A DNA stretch of 64,000 nucleotides, from assembly GCA_015655585.1 (NCBI GenBank), contig JAATEV010000120.1:1-64000 (forward strand). Reading direction: 5' to 3'. Source of the DNA: Terriglobales bacterium (GTDB taxonomy: Bacteria > Acidobacteriota > Terriglobia > Terriglobales > Acidobacteriaceae). Positions 35,210 through 45,115 of this stretch are shown piece after piece; the first letter of the stretch is position 1, and every line of letters starts with the position of its first letter. The notes below the pieces were generated by a model that was not told where the DNA came from, did not search any database, and worked only from the letters and a program-made list of their open reading frames with translations. Position numbers and translations under genes: made by a program.

Positions 35210-36523
35210 ATGTCGAAGTTATCCTTTTCATCTCGCTGCATGATATTTCTTCTTGGTGCTTTTTCCATGATTGCGATGGGGCAGGGCACGCAGCCAATAG
35301 TAGACAGCAAAGACGATCAGATTATCTCGGTGATCGTTCTGGCAAGACATGGAGTACGTACGCCGATCGAAAGTGAAACGAGGTCCGGAGCATATAACGC
35401 GCAGCCATGGCCAGCATGGCCTGCTTCTCCTGGAGTGCTGACCGAGCACGGAGTAAAGGCGCTAACCCTGTTGAGCGAATATTATCGTTCGCGGTATCCA
35501 TCTTTGCTTCAGCACGTCTCCTGCGAGGTCCCGGGCATTTACGTCGAGGCGAATAGTACGCAAAGAACCATTGCCTCGGCGAATACCATGCTGGGGGCAT
35601 TGGCGCAGGGATGTCCGCTCAAAGCACACTTCTACCCGGAAGGGCAGAGAAACCCTCTCTTCTCTCCGTCTATAAACAGTTCTGTCGATCGTCAGCGGTT
35701 GACAGATGCCGTACTCGGACGAATGGCGAATCACCCGGATTGGTTTACGAATGCCTTTACTGCGCCGCTCTCCAGGATGCATCAGATTCTCTCTGATTGT
35801 CATGGCAAAGACTGTGATCAAACGAAGCCTGACTTCCGAGTGACATTCGCGGGCAATGCAACGAATGAATCAGCTTCTAAAGGATTGGAAAATCCAGTAA
35901 CTGTCGGTGCGGATTTTGCAGAAAACTTTCTGCTCGAATACACCGAAGGTATGCCGATGAATCAAGTTGGCTGGGGCCGTGTCTCCCGCAGCGATCTGGA
36001 CCAGTTGATGGAGATGAATACCCGTTATCACGAGTTCATGCTGACGACTCCCTACGCAGCGCAAATGACCGCGTCCAATCTGGCTGTGCATATACGGGAT
36101 ACCATCATAAGCGCTGCTTCAGGTCGAGCGTTGCCGGGCAGGTTAGGTGGACTGCGAGATCAGTTTGTCCTGCTTGTAGCACACGATGGAACGATCACTT
36201 CGCTCGGTGGCTTGCTTCGCCTCGATTGGATTCTGAAGGATCAATCATTCAATGCAACTCCTCCTGGTGGGGCTCTCGTCTTCGAGGTGCATAGAAACGG
36301 AAAGACCGATGCCAGGACCGTTCAAGCCGTGTTCATCAGTCAGACCCTGGATCAAATACGAAACCTGCTCCCTCTTGCGGGAACGGAACAACCTACTATT
36401 GCGCCCATCTTCATTCCAGGTTGCAGCGGACAGGCTCCTGCTTTCGCTTGCTCCATCGAAGATTTCGATAAAGTTGTTACTTCTGCGATTGATCCTGGTC
36501 TGGTTGTGCCGGAAGCTAAATAA
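35210..36523 (+). CDS. histidine-type acid phosphatase / phytase, exported
   Basis: A 437-aa protein with a signal peptide (about 1-24) and the two hallmarks of branch-2 histidine acid phosphatases: RHGVRTP at about 47-53, with the phospho-accepting His, and AHDGTI at about 324-329, with the proton donor. Members such as AppA and Agp hydrolyse phytate or glucose-1-phosphate. It contains several Cys (SCEVPG, DCHGKDCD, GCSGQAPAFACS) that could form disulfides, as in AppA. It sits in a run of phosphoesterases and receptors. Confidence 0.88.
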   Translation: MSKLSFSSRCMIFLLGAFSMIAMGQGTQPIVDSKDDQIISVIVLARHGVRTPIESETRSGAYNAQPWPAWPASPGVLTEHGVKALTLLSEYYRSRYPSLLQHVSCEVPGIYVEANSTQRTIASANTMLGALAQGCPLKAHFYPEGQRNPLFSPSINSSVDRQRLTDAVLGRMANHPDWFTNAFTAPLSRMHQILSDCHGKDCDQTKPDFRVTFAGNATNESASKGLENPVTVGADFAENFLLEYTEGMPMNQVGWGRVSRSDLDQLMEMNTRYHEFMLTTPYAAQMTASNLAVHIRDTIISAASGRALPGRLGGLRDQFVLLVAHDGTITSLGGLLRLDWILKDQSFNATPPGGALVFEVHRNGKTDARTVQAVFISQTLDQIRNLLPLAGTEQPTIAPIFIPGCSGQAPAFACSIEDFDKVVTSAIDPGLVVPEAK

Positions 36524-36554
36524 TGTGCGGGAAGTGCATAGGATTTTTTCACGG

Positions 36555-36583
36555 AACCTCTCGTTATAGAGGGTTCATTTTTG
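36555..36583. terminator. hairpin with U-run between convergent genes
   Basis: GAACCTCT pairs with AGAGGGTTC with one bulge around CGTTAT and is followed by ATTTTT. It lies 32 bases after the phosphatase stop and overlaps the end region of the convergent phosphodiesterase gene. Confidence 0.6.
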
Positions 36584-37948
36584 AGCAGCCGGCTTCGAGT
36601 TATCGGGCTGGAAATTCTTGCGATCTGCGGATAACAGGTTAGTCCCTTCCACGTTTGTCATCCGCAGCCCAAGCAGTGCTGCGACAGTAGGAGCCACGTC
36701 CACAATATGGGCCCGGGGTAAACGGACATGCGAAATCCCGGCTCCTATTGCAGCAAATGCTGCGTCCATATCTTTTGCGCCGGGCGGATAACCATGAGCG
36801 CCTCGACCCTGTGCGGGCGTTACCCAAGGCCCATCGTCGCCGCCATCAGCGGAGAATCCTGGCTTCATGCCGACTGCAAGGAACGAAGTGGCATAGCCTT
36901 TCGCTGCTTTCAGTTGCTTGCGATCAAAGATCTGCTCGATTCCGCAACAGTCTTGCTCCTTCAGCTTCTGAAATGTTTTTGTAACCATATCGATTGCTTG
37001 ACGATCTTTTGGATCGTGGACCACCAGGCCGAAGGACCCGCCGCCACCAAAAGAGGTGACTCTCCATTGCTCCGGGTGGCCCTTGGGGCCTAATAAATTC
37101 ATCTTCGCCAGTACCGCGTTGGGATGGAATGACTGGCTCATCGGCAAAAATCCATGGTCGCTTACGATCACGATATCTGTCTGGCTTTCCAATCCCAACG
37201 CGGCAATCGCTTTCCGCAGTACTCCGATGTCGGCATCAATGCTTTTGATTGCCTTGATCGCTTCAGGGCTATCCGGGCCATACTTATGCTCGGCATGGTC
37301 AAAGTCCTGAAAATAGACGAGAAGAAAATCGGGCTTCCGTGATTGCAGCAAGAGGAGAGCCATCTGTGTGACCACATGGTCATCGAAGGCGTTGGAGCCG
37401 ACAGGCAGGTTGCCATACTTCTTTTCGTATTCGGCGACGAGTCCCGGAGTGCTGATCGCCCGATACGTCATCCGGTCCCGTTCATTCTTCATGGGGGCGT
37501 GGTTAGGGAAATCTGCATCGATTGGCGCCCCGATCGTGGTCGGCCAATACGCGCTGGCGGTTCGAAGACCTGCTGCATGAGCAAGCGTCCACAGCGTGGG
37601 GACGCGGATAAGCTCCGCGAACTCATTTCCACTGTCGCTGGTGGTCATCGTGTGTTCCGGATCGAAGAGAAAGTTGGTCGGGATCCCATGAACGGAAGGC
37701 GACACCCCCGTAACAAGCGACGCAGTGCTGGGAGCTGTCACTGTCGGCAGGACGCCGATCGTTCCTTCTGAAATAGCGCCGTGGGTAACGATCTCAGACA
37801 GATTGGTAAGGCCCCAACCCAGGGTCGGTGCGGAGGCCAGTTCGACTCCCCGAAGCCCATCGATGGAGATCATGACAACCTTGCGACGCTGTGCCTGCAA
37901 GGGAGGCAAAGAAAAGACCGCAATCAATACAAGTGCTACTAGCCTCAT
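36575..37948 (-). CDS. exported nucleotide pyrophosphatase/phosphodiesterase-type enzyme
   Basis: A 457-aa protein with a signal peptide (RLVALVLIAVFSLPPLQA) and alkaline phosphatase-superfamily metal motifs: MISIDGLRG, the nucleophile region PTVTAPSTASLVTGVSPSVHGIP, YFQDFDHAEHKYG, IVSDHGF and GAHGYPPG. This is the NPP/autotaxin-like type, which cleaves phosphodiester or pyrophosphate bonds with a Thr nucleophile. The C-terminus lists APTVAALLGL, typical of the family. Convergent with the phytase gene and next to two receptors. Confidence 0.85.
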   Translation of the reverse strand: MRLVALVLIAVFSLPPLQAQRRKVVMISIDGLRGVELASAPTLGWGLTNLSEIVTHGAISEGTIGVLPTVTAPSTASLVTGVSPSVHGIPTNFLFDPEHTMTTSDSGNEFAELIRVPTLWTLAHAAGLRTASAYWPTTIGAPIDADFPNHAPMKNERDRMTYRAISTPGLVAEYEKKYGNLPVGSNAFDDHVVTQMALLLLQSRKPDFLLVYFQDFDHAEHKYGPDSPEAIKAIKSIDADIGVLRKAIAALGLESQTDIVIVSDHGFLPMSQSFHPNAVLAKMNLLGPKGHPEQWRVTSFGGGGSFGLVVHDPKDRQAIDMVTKTFQKLKEQDCCGIEQIFDRKQLKAAKGYATSFLAVGMKPGFSADGGDDGPWVTPAQGRGAHGYPPGAKDMDAAFAAIGAGISHVRLPRAHIVDVAPTVAALLGLRMTNVEGTNLLSADRKNFQPDNSKPAAQK

Positions 37949-38511
37949 TGCCGACTCGCTTTCTCATGTCCTGATTTTTAGATCTGAACAGACATAAGGT
38001 AACGGAACTCGAGAGAACGTAAAGAAGCTCACGAGTTGACGAATAGAACAAACCCGGAACTACAACTCACGCTCTAAGAGGCACAGACTGCGGGTGTCGC
38101 AACGGATACACCAGATGATGAATTCAAGTTTAGCCAGACTTTGTAAAGAACTGATGGATGAGAGCGAGGTTAGGGTAAGTCGTTCCTCAGTATTCTCGCC
38201 GTTACGGGCATTTCATCGTAATTGCTTCGGAAAAGGGGCAGTACGACTCCCTTTGTATCCCATTGATACGGTCGAAACCGCCAGCCGGTCGCGTATACAG
38301 GGGACATAGAAGAACACCTGCAAGCTTGCCTGCCAGATATGTAGCCCGGATCGTAGGTCACATTTGGGGATTGGAATCTCAAGAAGCAATTTGCTTCCCC
38401 CATCTTTGACACTGGCAGGTTACCTGACGACATTTGCTCAGACTGACACCGGTCCGATTGCAGGAAACTTTCACACGCAGACTGCAAGACAACCTTTGGA
38501 GTGAAAAATTA
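37949..38511. other. 563-bp intergenic region before the receptor at 38512
   Basis: It holds the promoter regions of the divergent phosphodiesterase and receptor genes. TTGACA occurs at about 38404-38409 without a convincing -10. Short ORFs here lack ribosome binding sites. I see no repeats or polycysteine ORF. Confidence 0.45.
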
Positions 38512-41500
38512 ATGAGAGGCAAATCGCTACTATTTTTGGCCATAACGGTCCTTCTCTGGTTTCAGGGAACCCTCGGCTTTGCCCAGTTTGAAACCTCCGC
38601 CGTGCTCGGCTTCGTTCGGGATACGGCCGGCGCACCGGTTATTAACAGCACAGTCACACTGACCAATGTCGCAACTGCCGGTGTCGTGACCAAGCAGACA
38701 GATGACCAGGGCCATTTCCAGTTTCCCGACGTGCATGTAGGCCGCTATAAGATCTCGGTCTCGGCCAAGGGTTTCAACGATTCCGTCACAGATCCGTTCG
38801 CTGTCGACGTCAGCACCCGTCAGCGTGTAGACGTGACCCTCAAAGTGGGCAGCGTCTCGGAGACGGTGACCGTCTCAGGCGCAGCCACGCAGCTTGAGAC
38901 CGAAACCAGCAGCACCGGCACCACGATCTCCCAGACCCAGGTACAGGACCTGCCGCTCAATGGACGCGCTTATGGCGACCTCATGGCGCTGGCTCCGGGT
39001 GTGCGTCGTAACAATCTTGAAAACCAATCCGTCACCAGCCGCGATGCATCGTTCAACGTCAATGGTCAGCGCTCCGAGTTCAACAACTTTCTCCTCGACG
39101 GTCTGGACAACAATGCTTACGGCACCTCGAACCAGGGCTTTTCCAACCAGGCAATTCCTCCTTCGCCCGATGCCATCAACGAGTTTCGTGTAGAGACAAA
39201 CAACTACAGCGCCGAGTATGGTCGTGCTTCGGGCGCTGTCGTCAACGTATCCATCAATAGCGGCACGAACCAGATTCACGGCAAGGTCTGGGAGTATCAC
39301 CGCAACACGATCTTCAACGCCATCGGACCGTTCGCGGCGCCCACCAATGCTCTCACCGGTCAGGCCCAAAAGCCCATGCTCATCCGTAACCAGTTCGGTG
39401 GAGCCATCGGCGGACCAATCCTGAAAGACAAGCTCTTTTACTTTGTCGATTACGAAGGCAACCGTCAGGTACAGGCTACCTATACTACTGCAACCATTCC
39501 GAATGCCTTGCAGCATCAGGGCATCTTCAAAACAACGACCGGTGCCGCTGTTCCTTTGCGCAACCCCATCACCGGAAAGGTATATGCGGACGGTGTTGTT
39601 CCTCGGGCCGACTGGACACCGTTGGCCAAACTCGTTATCGACGCTCTCCCTGCGTCCCAGTTTCAGACCTTTTCCAACAACTATTCTTCCTTTCCGCGTG
39701 CAACTCTCACGGACGATAAAGGCGACGGTCGTATTGACTACATCATGAACAGCAAGACGACGATCTTCGGCCGCTATAGCCAGCACGCCGGGAACATCGT
39801 CGATGCCACCAACGTCCCCGGTGATGCGGGAGACGGAGGCAATGGCACCATTCACGCCTCCAACAAGCAGATTGCTGCTGGCGTCACTCACTCCTTCACC
39901 CCCACGCAGACACTGGACGCCCGTATCGGTTTTGGCTGGACGCAGGGTGGCAAAACTCCGTATCTCGGTGGACAGGAGAGTCTGAACACGGAAGCGGGCA
40001 TCCCCGGCCTGCCGACCGACACGGCCGTCGTCCGTCGTCTCAGCTCTGAGAGCGTCAAGAGTTTCAATGCATGGGGCGCACAAACCTCGAACCCGCAGTT
40101 CCAGAATCCATTCACAATCAATCCCAAGCTCAACTATTCATGGCTCAAGAATCGTCACAGCTTGAAGTTCGGGTGGGAGTTCCTGTCGATCAATACCCAG
40201 ATCGATGACTTCAACCCGGTCTACGGCGGTGAGACCTTCAATCAGGGATTCAGCCAATACGGCGGCGGAACCAGCGATACCGGCGCAGCGCAGGCCGCTT
40301 ACCTGACTGACTTCCTTACCGGTGCGCGTGACAGCTATCAGCTCAACAACTATCGCATCGTCAACTATCACCAGCTCATGGATTACTTCTACATTCAGGA
40401 CGACTGGAAGTTGCTGCCGAACCTCACTGTGAACATGGGCTTGCGTTATGAGCTCGTCACTCCGCAATGGGTTGATGGCAACCATCTGGCCAACTTCGAT
40501 CCGAGCACGAATCAGCTTATCCAGGCCAAGGACGGCTCGCTCTATAACAAGGCTCTGGTCCATACTCCAAAGCTGGATTTTGCGCCTCGCATTGGTATCG
40601 CTTATCAGGTGAATCCAAAGACGGTGATTCGCTCCGCCTTTGGTATCAGCTTCGATCAGTTCAACCGCGAGGGTGGCGAAAACCTGCTGGCCTACAACGG
40701 TCCCTACATCATCAACTCCGCAGTCAACCAGGTTGCGCCTTACGCCTTCACCGGCACTACGCAGCCGCTTTGCACGGGCGACGCCTACAGCAACTGCTTC
40801 CGCACCGTGGCGCAGGGCTACCCCAGCAACTTTGTGGATGCCAGCAACTTCAGCACTCTGTTGGCGCAAAGCCGTTACATCCCCAAGGACATTCCTACCG
40901 GATACGTACAGGCATGGCATCTTGACGTACAACGAGAGTTCACGAAGAACACCGTACTCACCGTCTCGTACATCGGTGAGCACGCCGTGCACATCTGGGT
41001 GCTTGCCGATTACAACCAGGCAGTGGCCAACGCGGCTGGCGGCACGCTTAGCGTGCAGGCTCGTCGTCCCATCTCCAACTTCACCACCATTGAAGAATCG
41101 ATCCCGGCAGGCTTCCTCAGCTACAACGCGCTGCAGGCCAAGTTCGAGCATCGTTTCTCCGGTGGCCTCTACGTGTTGAACTCCTTCACGTGGTCGAATG
41201 CGATTGACAATGCATCGGGCCATCTCGACACTCCCAATAACGACACCTCGCGTGTGAACCTCGCAAACCTCGCAGGCGAACGCGGTCAGTCTGCTTACAA
41301 TCAGCCAATCAACGAGACCCTCAGCGTAGTATGGGATCTTCCGTTTGGTACTGGTCGCCAGTTCGGCAACCATATGTCTCGTGGTCTCGACGCTGTAATC
41401 GGAGGCTGGCAGCTTACCGCCATCAACACTGCAACCAGCGGCCAGCCGTTGAACCTGATTTACAGTCCTTCCGCGGCCTACCAGCTTAGCCCGTTGCTCA

Positions 41501-41871
41501 ATCAGCGTCCCAACGTCTCGGGTAATCCTGTCAACCCCTCCAGTAAGTGGACCAAAACCGCTACAGCGCTGAATGGTTATCTCAGCTCTGCCGCTGTTAC
41601 GGTCCCGACCAGCGTCAATCAGGCTTATGGAAATGCAGGACGCAACTCGCTCCGCAGCATGACCTTCAACCAGCTTGACCTCGGCTTGCACAAGAGCTTC
41701 CGCCTGTGGAACGATCGCTCGTCCTTCGAGATTCGCGGCGAGGCCTTCAACCTCCTGAACCATGTCAACTACATGGCTCCAAACTCCAACGTCAGCAACA
41801 GCAATTTCGGCTCCATCACCAGTTCCTTTCCGCCACGTCAGTTGCAGGTGGCCGGTAAGATCAACTTTTAG
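38512..41871 (+). CDS. TonB-dependent receptor, Oar-like, paired with a metallophosphoesterase
   Basis: A 1119-aa receptor from ATG 38512, which has GGAG upstream and begins a good signal peptide (SLLFLAITVLLWFQGTLGFAQ); a reading from 38434 would put 26 unlikely residues before it. Carboxypeptidase-regulatory-like domain (VLGFVRDTAGAPVINSTVTL), plug (LLDGLDNNAYG, VETNNYSAEYGRASGAVV), barrel, terminal Phe (AGKINF). Its stop is 15 bases before the phosphoesterase start, so the two form an operon. Cargo is probably an organic phosphate, inferred from that partner. Confidence 0.9.
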   Translation: MRGKSLLFLAITVLLWFQGTLGFAQFETSAVLGFVRDTAGAPVINSTVTLTNVATAGVVTKQTDDQGHFQFPDVHVGRYKISVSAKGFNDSVTDPFAVDVSTRQRVDVTLKVGSVSETVTVSGAATQLETETSSTGTTISQTQVQDLPLNGRAYGDLMALAPGVRRNNLENQSVTSRDASFNVNGQRSEFNNFLLDGLDNNAYGTSNQGFSNQAIPPSPDAINEFRVETNNYSAEYGRASGAVVNVSINSGTNQIHGKVWEYHRNTIFNAIGPFAAPTNALTGQAQKPMLIRNQFGGAIGGPILKDKLFYFVDYEGNRQVQATYTTATIPNALQHQGIFKTTTGAAVPLRNPITGKVYADGVVPRADWTPLAKLVIDALPASQFQTFSNNYSSFPRATLTDDKGDGRIDYIMNSKTTIFGRYSQHAGNIVDATNVPGDAGDGGNGTIHASNKQIAAGVTHSFTPTQTLDARIGFGWTQGGKTPYLGGQESLNTEAGIPGLPTDTAVVRRLSSESVKSFNAWGAQTSNPQFQNPFTINPKLNYSWLKNRHSLKFGWEFLSINTQIDDFNPVYGGETFNQGFSQYGGGTSDTGAAQAAYLTDFLTGARDSYQLNNYRIVNYHQLMDYFYIQDDWKLLPNLTVNMGLRYELVTPQWVDGNHLANFDPSTNQLIQAKDGSLYNKALVHTPKLDFAPRIGIAYQVNPKTVIRSAFGISFDQFNREGGENLLAYNGPYIINSAVNQVAPYAFTGTTQPLCTGDAYSNCFRTVAQGYPSNFVDASNFSTLLAQSRYIPKDIPTGYVQAWHLDVQREFTKNTVLTVSYIGEHAVHIWVLADYNQAVANAAGGTLSVQARRPISNFTTIEESIPAGFLSYNALQAKFEHRFSGGLYVLNSFTWSNAIDNASGHLDTPNNDTSRVNLANLAGERGQSAYNQPINETLSVVWDLPFGTGRQFGNHMSRGLDAVIGGWQLTAINTATSGQPLNLIYSPSAAYQLSPLLNQRPNVSGNPVNPSSKWTKTATALNGYLSSAAVTVPTSVNQAYGNAGRNSLRSMTFNQLDLGLHKSFRLWNDRSSFEIRGEAFNLLNHVNYMAPNSNVSNSNFGSITSSFPPRQLQVAGKINF

Positions 41872-41886
41872 GAAGGGTATCTACCT

Positions 41887-42852
41887 ATGACGCCGATCTC
41901 ACGACGCCAGTTCGGGTCGCTTACCGCCGCTGCTGTCACTGCGAACCTCACGCGCTCTTTATGGGCGCGTGAGGTAGCAACTCATGCTGGCGGACGCCGC
42001 TTCTACATCGCGCTCATCGCCGATACCCACATCATCGACAATTTCTACGTCAAAGGCAGTGAAAACGGTGTCGAGGACAACGAGAGCATTCTCGTCACCA
42101 CGCCGCGCCTTACCTCTGCTCGCGACCTCATTAACTCACTTTCGCCCGCCATTGAGCAGGTCTTCCTCATCGGGGACTACTTCCACAATTACCCATCCAC
42201 GGACTACGACTTCTACTTCAAGAACACCACGCGGCTCGACAATGCCAAGGTCATTACCGATGGCTTCCACATGCCTGTTCACTTAGGCTTCGGAAATCAC
42301 GACTATGATGTGCATCGAGTGCCGCGTGAGATGAGCCACCGTCTTTTCAAGGCCAAGTTCAACGCCGAGCCCTATTCGGTCGTCGACCATAAAGGCTATA
42401 AGTTCATCCATCTGAACAATTTTCTCGGCAGCACCCAGGATCGCTCTGCCACAGACTTCAACCCCGGTATAGGCTCGTTAGGCGAAGAACAGTTGCACTG
42501 GTTCGAAGAGCAGCTCCGTCAACACAAACCCACCTTCGTCTTCATTCACTATCCGCTTCTCTCCGTCCAGGCCACGGAGTTTCATGACTATGGCCTGCAT
42601 CCTCTTCTACGTCGTTACAAAGATACGATTCAGGTTGTGGTGAGCGGTCACGTGCACAAGTGGATCGACTTCGCACACACGTATGGGCCGCAGCATTACA
42701 TCATGGCCGCAACTCGCTACGATCCCAACGCCTACATGCTTCTCGAAATCGATCCCGATCGCGGAACATGGCGCTTCCTGAACTCGAATCTCGTGGAATG
42801 GTCCACGCACTATAGCAAGCCCTTTAGCAGTCCCACAGTCCACACTCTATGA
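41887..42852 (+). CDS. Tat-exported calcineurin-like metallophosphoesterase
   Basis: A 321-aa protein with a Tat signal (ISRRQFGSLTAAAVTANLT) and all calcineurin-like metal blocks: LIADTHI, LIGDYFHN, GFGNHDYD, FIHYPLL and VSGHVHKW. GD-x-x-H is slightly varied. The enzyme would hydrolyse phosphomonoesters or diesters in the periplasm with two metal ions. It is translated right after the receptor gene, and a hairpin follows. Confidence 0.87.
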   Translation: MTPISRRQFGSLTAAAVTANLTRSLWAREVATHAGGRRFYIALIADTHIIDNFYVKGSENGVEDNESILVTTPRLTSARDLINSLSPAIEQVFLIGDYFHNYPSTDYDFYFKNTTRLDNAKVITDGFHMPVHLGFGNHDYDVHRVPREMSHRLFKAKFNAEPYSVVDHKGYKFIHLNNFLGSTQDRSATDFNPGIGSLGEEQLHWFEEQLRQHKPTFVFIHYPLLSVQATEFHDYGLHPLLRRYKDTIQVVVSGHVHKWIDFAHTYGPQHYIMAATRYDPNAYMLLEIDPDRGTWRFLNSNLVEWSTHYSKPFSSPTVHTL

Positions 42853-42863
42853 GAATACCGGGC

Positions 42864-42891
42864 CCGAATGCGAAATCATGTATTCGGGCTC
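42864..42891. terminator. hairpin between convergent genes
   Basis: GCCCGAAT pairs with ATTCGGGC around a 12-base loop, 11 bases after the phosphoesterase stop, before a T-rich stretch. Probably acts for both sides. Confidence 0.6.
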
Positions 42892-42916
42892 GGCAATCTT
42901 CTTTTGTTTAGGGGAG

Positions 42917-43675
42917 CTACAGGCGAGGCTCGGCAAAGATCGCGACAGACTCAGGACTGCCGTGTGTCGTTACAGCCTTTGGCGTTGTAAGCGAAGGTGT
43001 CTCCTCCAGAGCCTGGCGACTCATCGGAAGCTGTTCCCCCGTATTCGAAGTTCCGGAGCTGGTGTCCGAATGATTGGGAGTCAAGGAAAGCCCTTCAAGG
43101 GGTCCGATGGCCTGTATGCCCTCATGAATGCGATCGTATGATAGAACCAGAGCGCCGGAGCTCATCAAGAGGAAGATCAGAAAACCCAACGTTGCAGGTC
43201 GGAACCAACTGCTTTCTTTGATGAAAGGAAGTGGCGCCTCGGCAGGAACGTTCTGGCCCGGGATAAGTGCCATATCCACAATGGACAAAGGTTCCAGGCT
43301 GGTCGATTTTTCTTCGCTTGGAGGCTCCGTTGCAACGGCCTGGTTCGACCGGGAATGAAATCTGGGAACGTATGTGCCTTTGGGAAGGACGATATGAATC
43401 CCGTGGTTTTCCCCTTCATTTGCGTAGAAGAGATCCAGCTTGGCTCGCAAGCGACGTGCAGTCACCCGGACAATGGGGTCCAGTTTCGTATCGTATCCGG
43501 GAGAGCGTCCGAAGCAGAAAACGCCGATAGTCGTTTCCTTCAGGGATTCCTCTTCGCCCGCCAACGCCGCATTCACACAAAAGGTGAGCAGTTTCGTTAC
43601 GCTCCGGGAAGTGACAAACTGCTCGGAGTCGAGCAAATGGGTTACATGCTCGATGATTTTCTGCTCACTAGGCAT
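42917..43675 (-). CDS. membrane-anchored protein with winged-helix-like domain, short form
   Basis: A 252-aa relative of the protein at 28564. It shares the N-terminal domain (SVTKLLTFCVNAALA, TTIGVFCFGRSPGYDTKLDPIVRVTARRLRAKL, IVLPKGTYVPRF) and a membrane segment at about 160-180 (ATLGFLIFLLMSSGALVLSY), but its periplasmic part is only about 70 polar residues with no domain. It might be a natural short regulator or a truncated copy. It is convergent with the receptor-phosphoesterase operon. DNA binding is inferred from the domain type. Confidence 0.6.
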   Translation of the reverse strand: MPSEQKIIEHVTHLLDSEQFVTSRSVTKLLTFCVNAALAGEEESLKETTIGVFCFGRSPGYDTKLDPIVRVTARRLRAKLDLFYANEGENHGIHIVLPKGTYVPRFHSRSNQAVATEPPSEEKSTSLEPLSIVDMALIPGQNVPAEAPLPFIKESSWFRPATLGFLIFLLMSSGALVLSYDRIHEGIQAIGPLEGLSLTPNHSDTSSGTSNTGEQLPMSRQALEETPSLTTPKAVTTHGSPESVAIFAEPRL

Positions 43676-43798
43676 AGTCCGAGCGTATCAGCCACGTGTA
43701 AAGGATTCATGAAGGCCGCTGGATACCGCCCGAAGATCAAGGTCTTCTCCTTTACCTTCAGAGCGATACCCGAAACGCCAGAGCTTAGGTCTATTCCC

Positions 43799-44848
43799 TC
43801 AATTCGTCCTGGCCACGCGGAGCTTCACCAGATCGTCGTAGAGGGCCTTCGGAACCGCAACACCCTCTTCCGTACTCTTCCTGCGCGCGGCATATCTCCG
43901 TTGCGAAGGAAGACGCGCCCCCTGGCCAAGAATCTCCTCGAAGATAGCCTCAGCCTTCGCAAGATTTTCCGGCGCACTCTTACCGAGGAATCCAGCGGGA
44001 TCGATCGCCAGAATGAGTTCGCCCCCAAGCGGCGAGCCGCCCGCGCCCCCGTCTGCGGCGATTGATTCGCGGCTTGTGAGGTCGCCAATCAGCGGTCCCG
44101 CAATCAGCTCCACCATCAGCGACAGCGCCGAGCCCTTGTGACCTCCGAAAGGCAGCATGGCGCCTCCGTCCAGAACAGCAGCCGCGTCGGTAGCCGGGTG
44201 TCCCTCCGCATCGATCCCCCATGTCTCCGGAATAGCTTTGCCTGTGCGGCGATGCAGTTCAATTTCACCTCTGGCTACAGCACTCGTCGCAAAATCAAAT
44301 ACAAAAGGCTCCTGCCCTTCGCGAGGCCAGCCAAACGCAATGGGGTTCGTGCCCAGCAGCGGTCTCGTGCCGCCGGCCGGTGCTACCCACGCATGGTTCG
44401 CGGTGAACGCGAACGCCACCAGGCCCTCACTGGCAATGGCTTCCACTTCCGGCCACAGCGCCGCGAAGTGCACGCAGTTATTCACGGCGAGCGCCGCAAT
44501 TCCATTCCTGCGGGCTTTCTCGATCAACAGCGGTCGTCCCATCTCAAACGCCAACTGGGCAAATCCGCCGTCGCCATCCACCCGAACCAACGCCGGAGCA
44601 GGCTCGCTCACGGTCGGCACAGCGTCTTTCTTCACGCGTCCTGTCTTCACACTACGTGCCGCCACAAGCAGGCGATAGACTCCATGCGAAGTACATCCGT
44701 CACGCTCTCCGGCCACCAGCGTCTCTGCAACCGCCGCAGTATGGGCATCGGACAGGCCATAACCCGCCAGAACTTCCCGCGCCAGTGTACGCACCTCATC
44801 CAGCGATAGCCGAACGGTCTCCGGACTCGCTTCCATCTGTTTCGACAT
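43799..44848 (-). CDS. Ldh-family (malate/L-lactate/ureidoglycolate type) NAD(P)H oxidoreductase
   Basis: A 349-aa protein from ATG 44848 with GGAAGG upstream. Family signatures: RDGCTSHGVYRL near 50-61, with the catalytic His, VNNCVHFAALWPEVE, LGTNPIAFGWP, DFATSAVARGEIEL and LPFGGHKGSALSLMVE. The family includes sulfolactate, malate and delta1-piperideine-2-carboxylate reductases. An aminotransferase lies just upstream beyond a tRNA gene, so amino/keto acid metabolism is plausible. The substrate is undetermined. Confidence 0.83.
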   Translation of the reverse strand: MSKQMEASPETVRLSLDEVRTLAREVLAGYGLSDAHTAAVAETLVAGERDGCTSHGVYRLLVAARSVKTGRVKKDAVPTVSEPAPALVRVDGDGGFAQLAFEMGRPLLIEKARRNGIAALAVNNCVHFAALWPEVEAIASEGLVAFAFTANHAWVAPAGGTRPLLGTNPIAFGWPREGQEPFVFDFATSAVARGEIELHRRTGKAIPETWGIDAEGHPATDAAAVLDGGAMLPFGGHKGSALSLMVELIAGPLIGDLTSRESIAADGGAGGSPLGGELILAIDPAGFLGKSAPENLAKAEAIFEEILGQGARLPSQRRYAARRKSTEEGVAVPKALYDDLVKLRVARTN

Positions 44849-44906
44849 CAATACCTTCCAGGATTCACCATCATCTCGCCATCTATTCGGGAGAGGAAAG
44901 GCTATA

Positions 44907-44996
44907 TGGCGGAGGGAGAGGGATTCGAACCCCCGTAGCCCTTTCAGGCTAAGCGGTTTTCAAGACCGCCTGTTTCAACCGCTCACACATCCCTCC
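44907..44996 (-). tRNA. tRNA-Ser (anticodon TGA)
   Basis: On the reverse strand GGAGGGA...TCCCTCC forms the acceptor stem, followed by discriminator G and an encoded CCA. GGCGGT-CTTGAAA-ACCGC is the anticodon arm with TGA, a long variable arm (TAGCCTGAAAGGGCTA) marks a class II tRNA, and GGGGGTTCGAATCCC is the T arm. Length 90 fits serine. Confidence 0.95.
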
Positions 44997-45115
44997 GCGT
45001 GAGAGTACCGATAGTTTATCAGTTCGTCTTAAATCCATCGGACAAGCACGCATCGGACAGGATCGCCACGCAGGCAACTCCTGCCATACAGCAGCGAAAT
45101 GGTTTCTATCGCGAA

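Noticed and set aside
40138-41763. 541-codon reverse frame within the receptor at 38512
   Set aside because: No start signals and no recognisable domain; opposite a receptor with signal peptide and terminal Phe.
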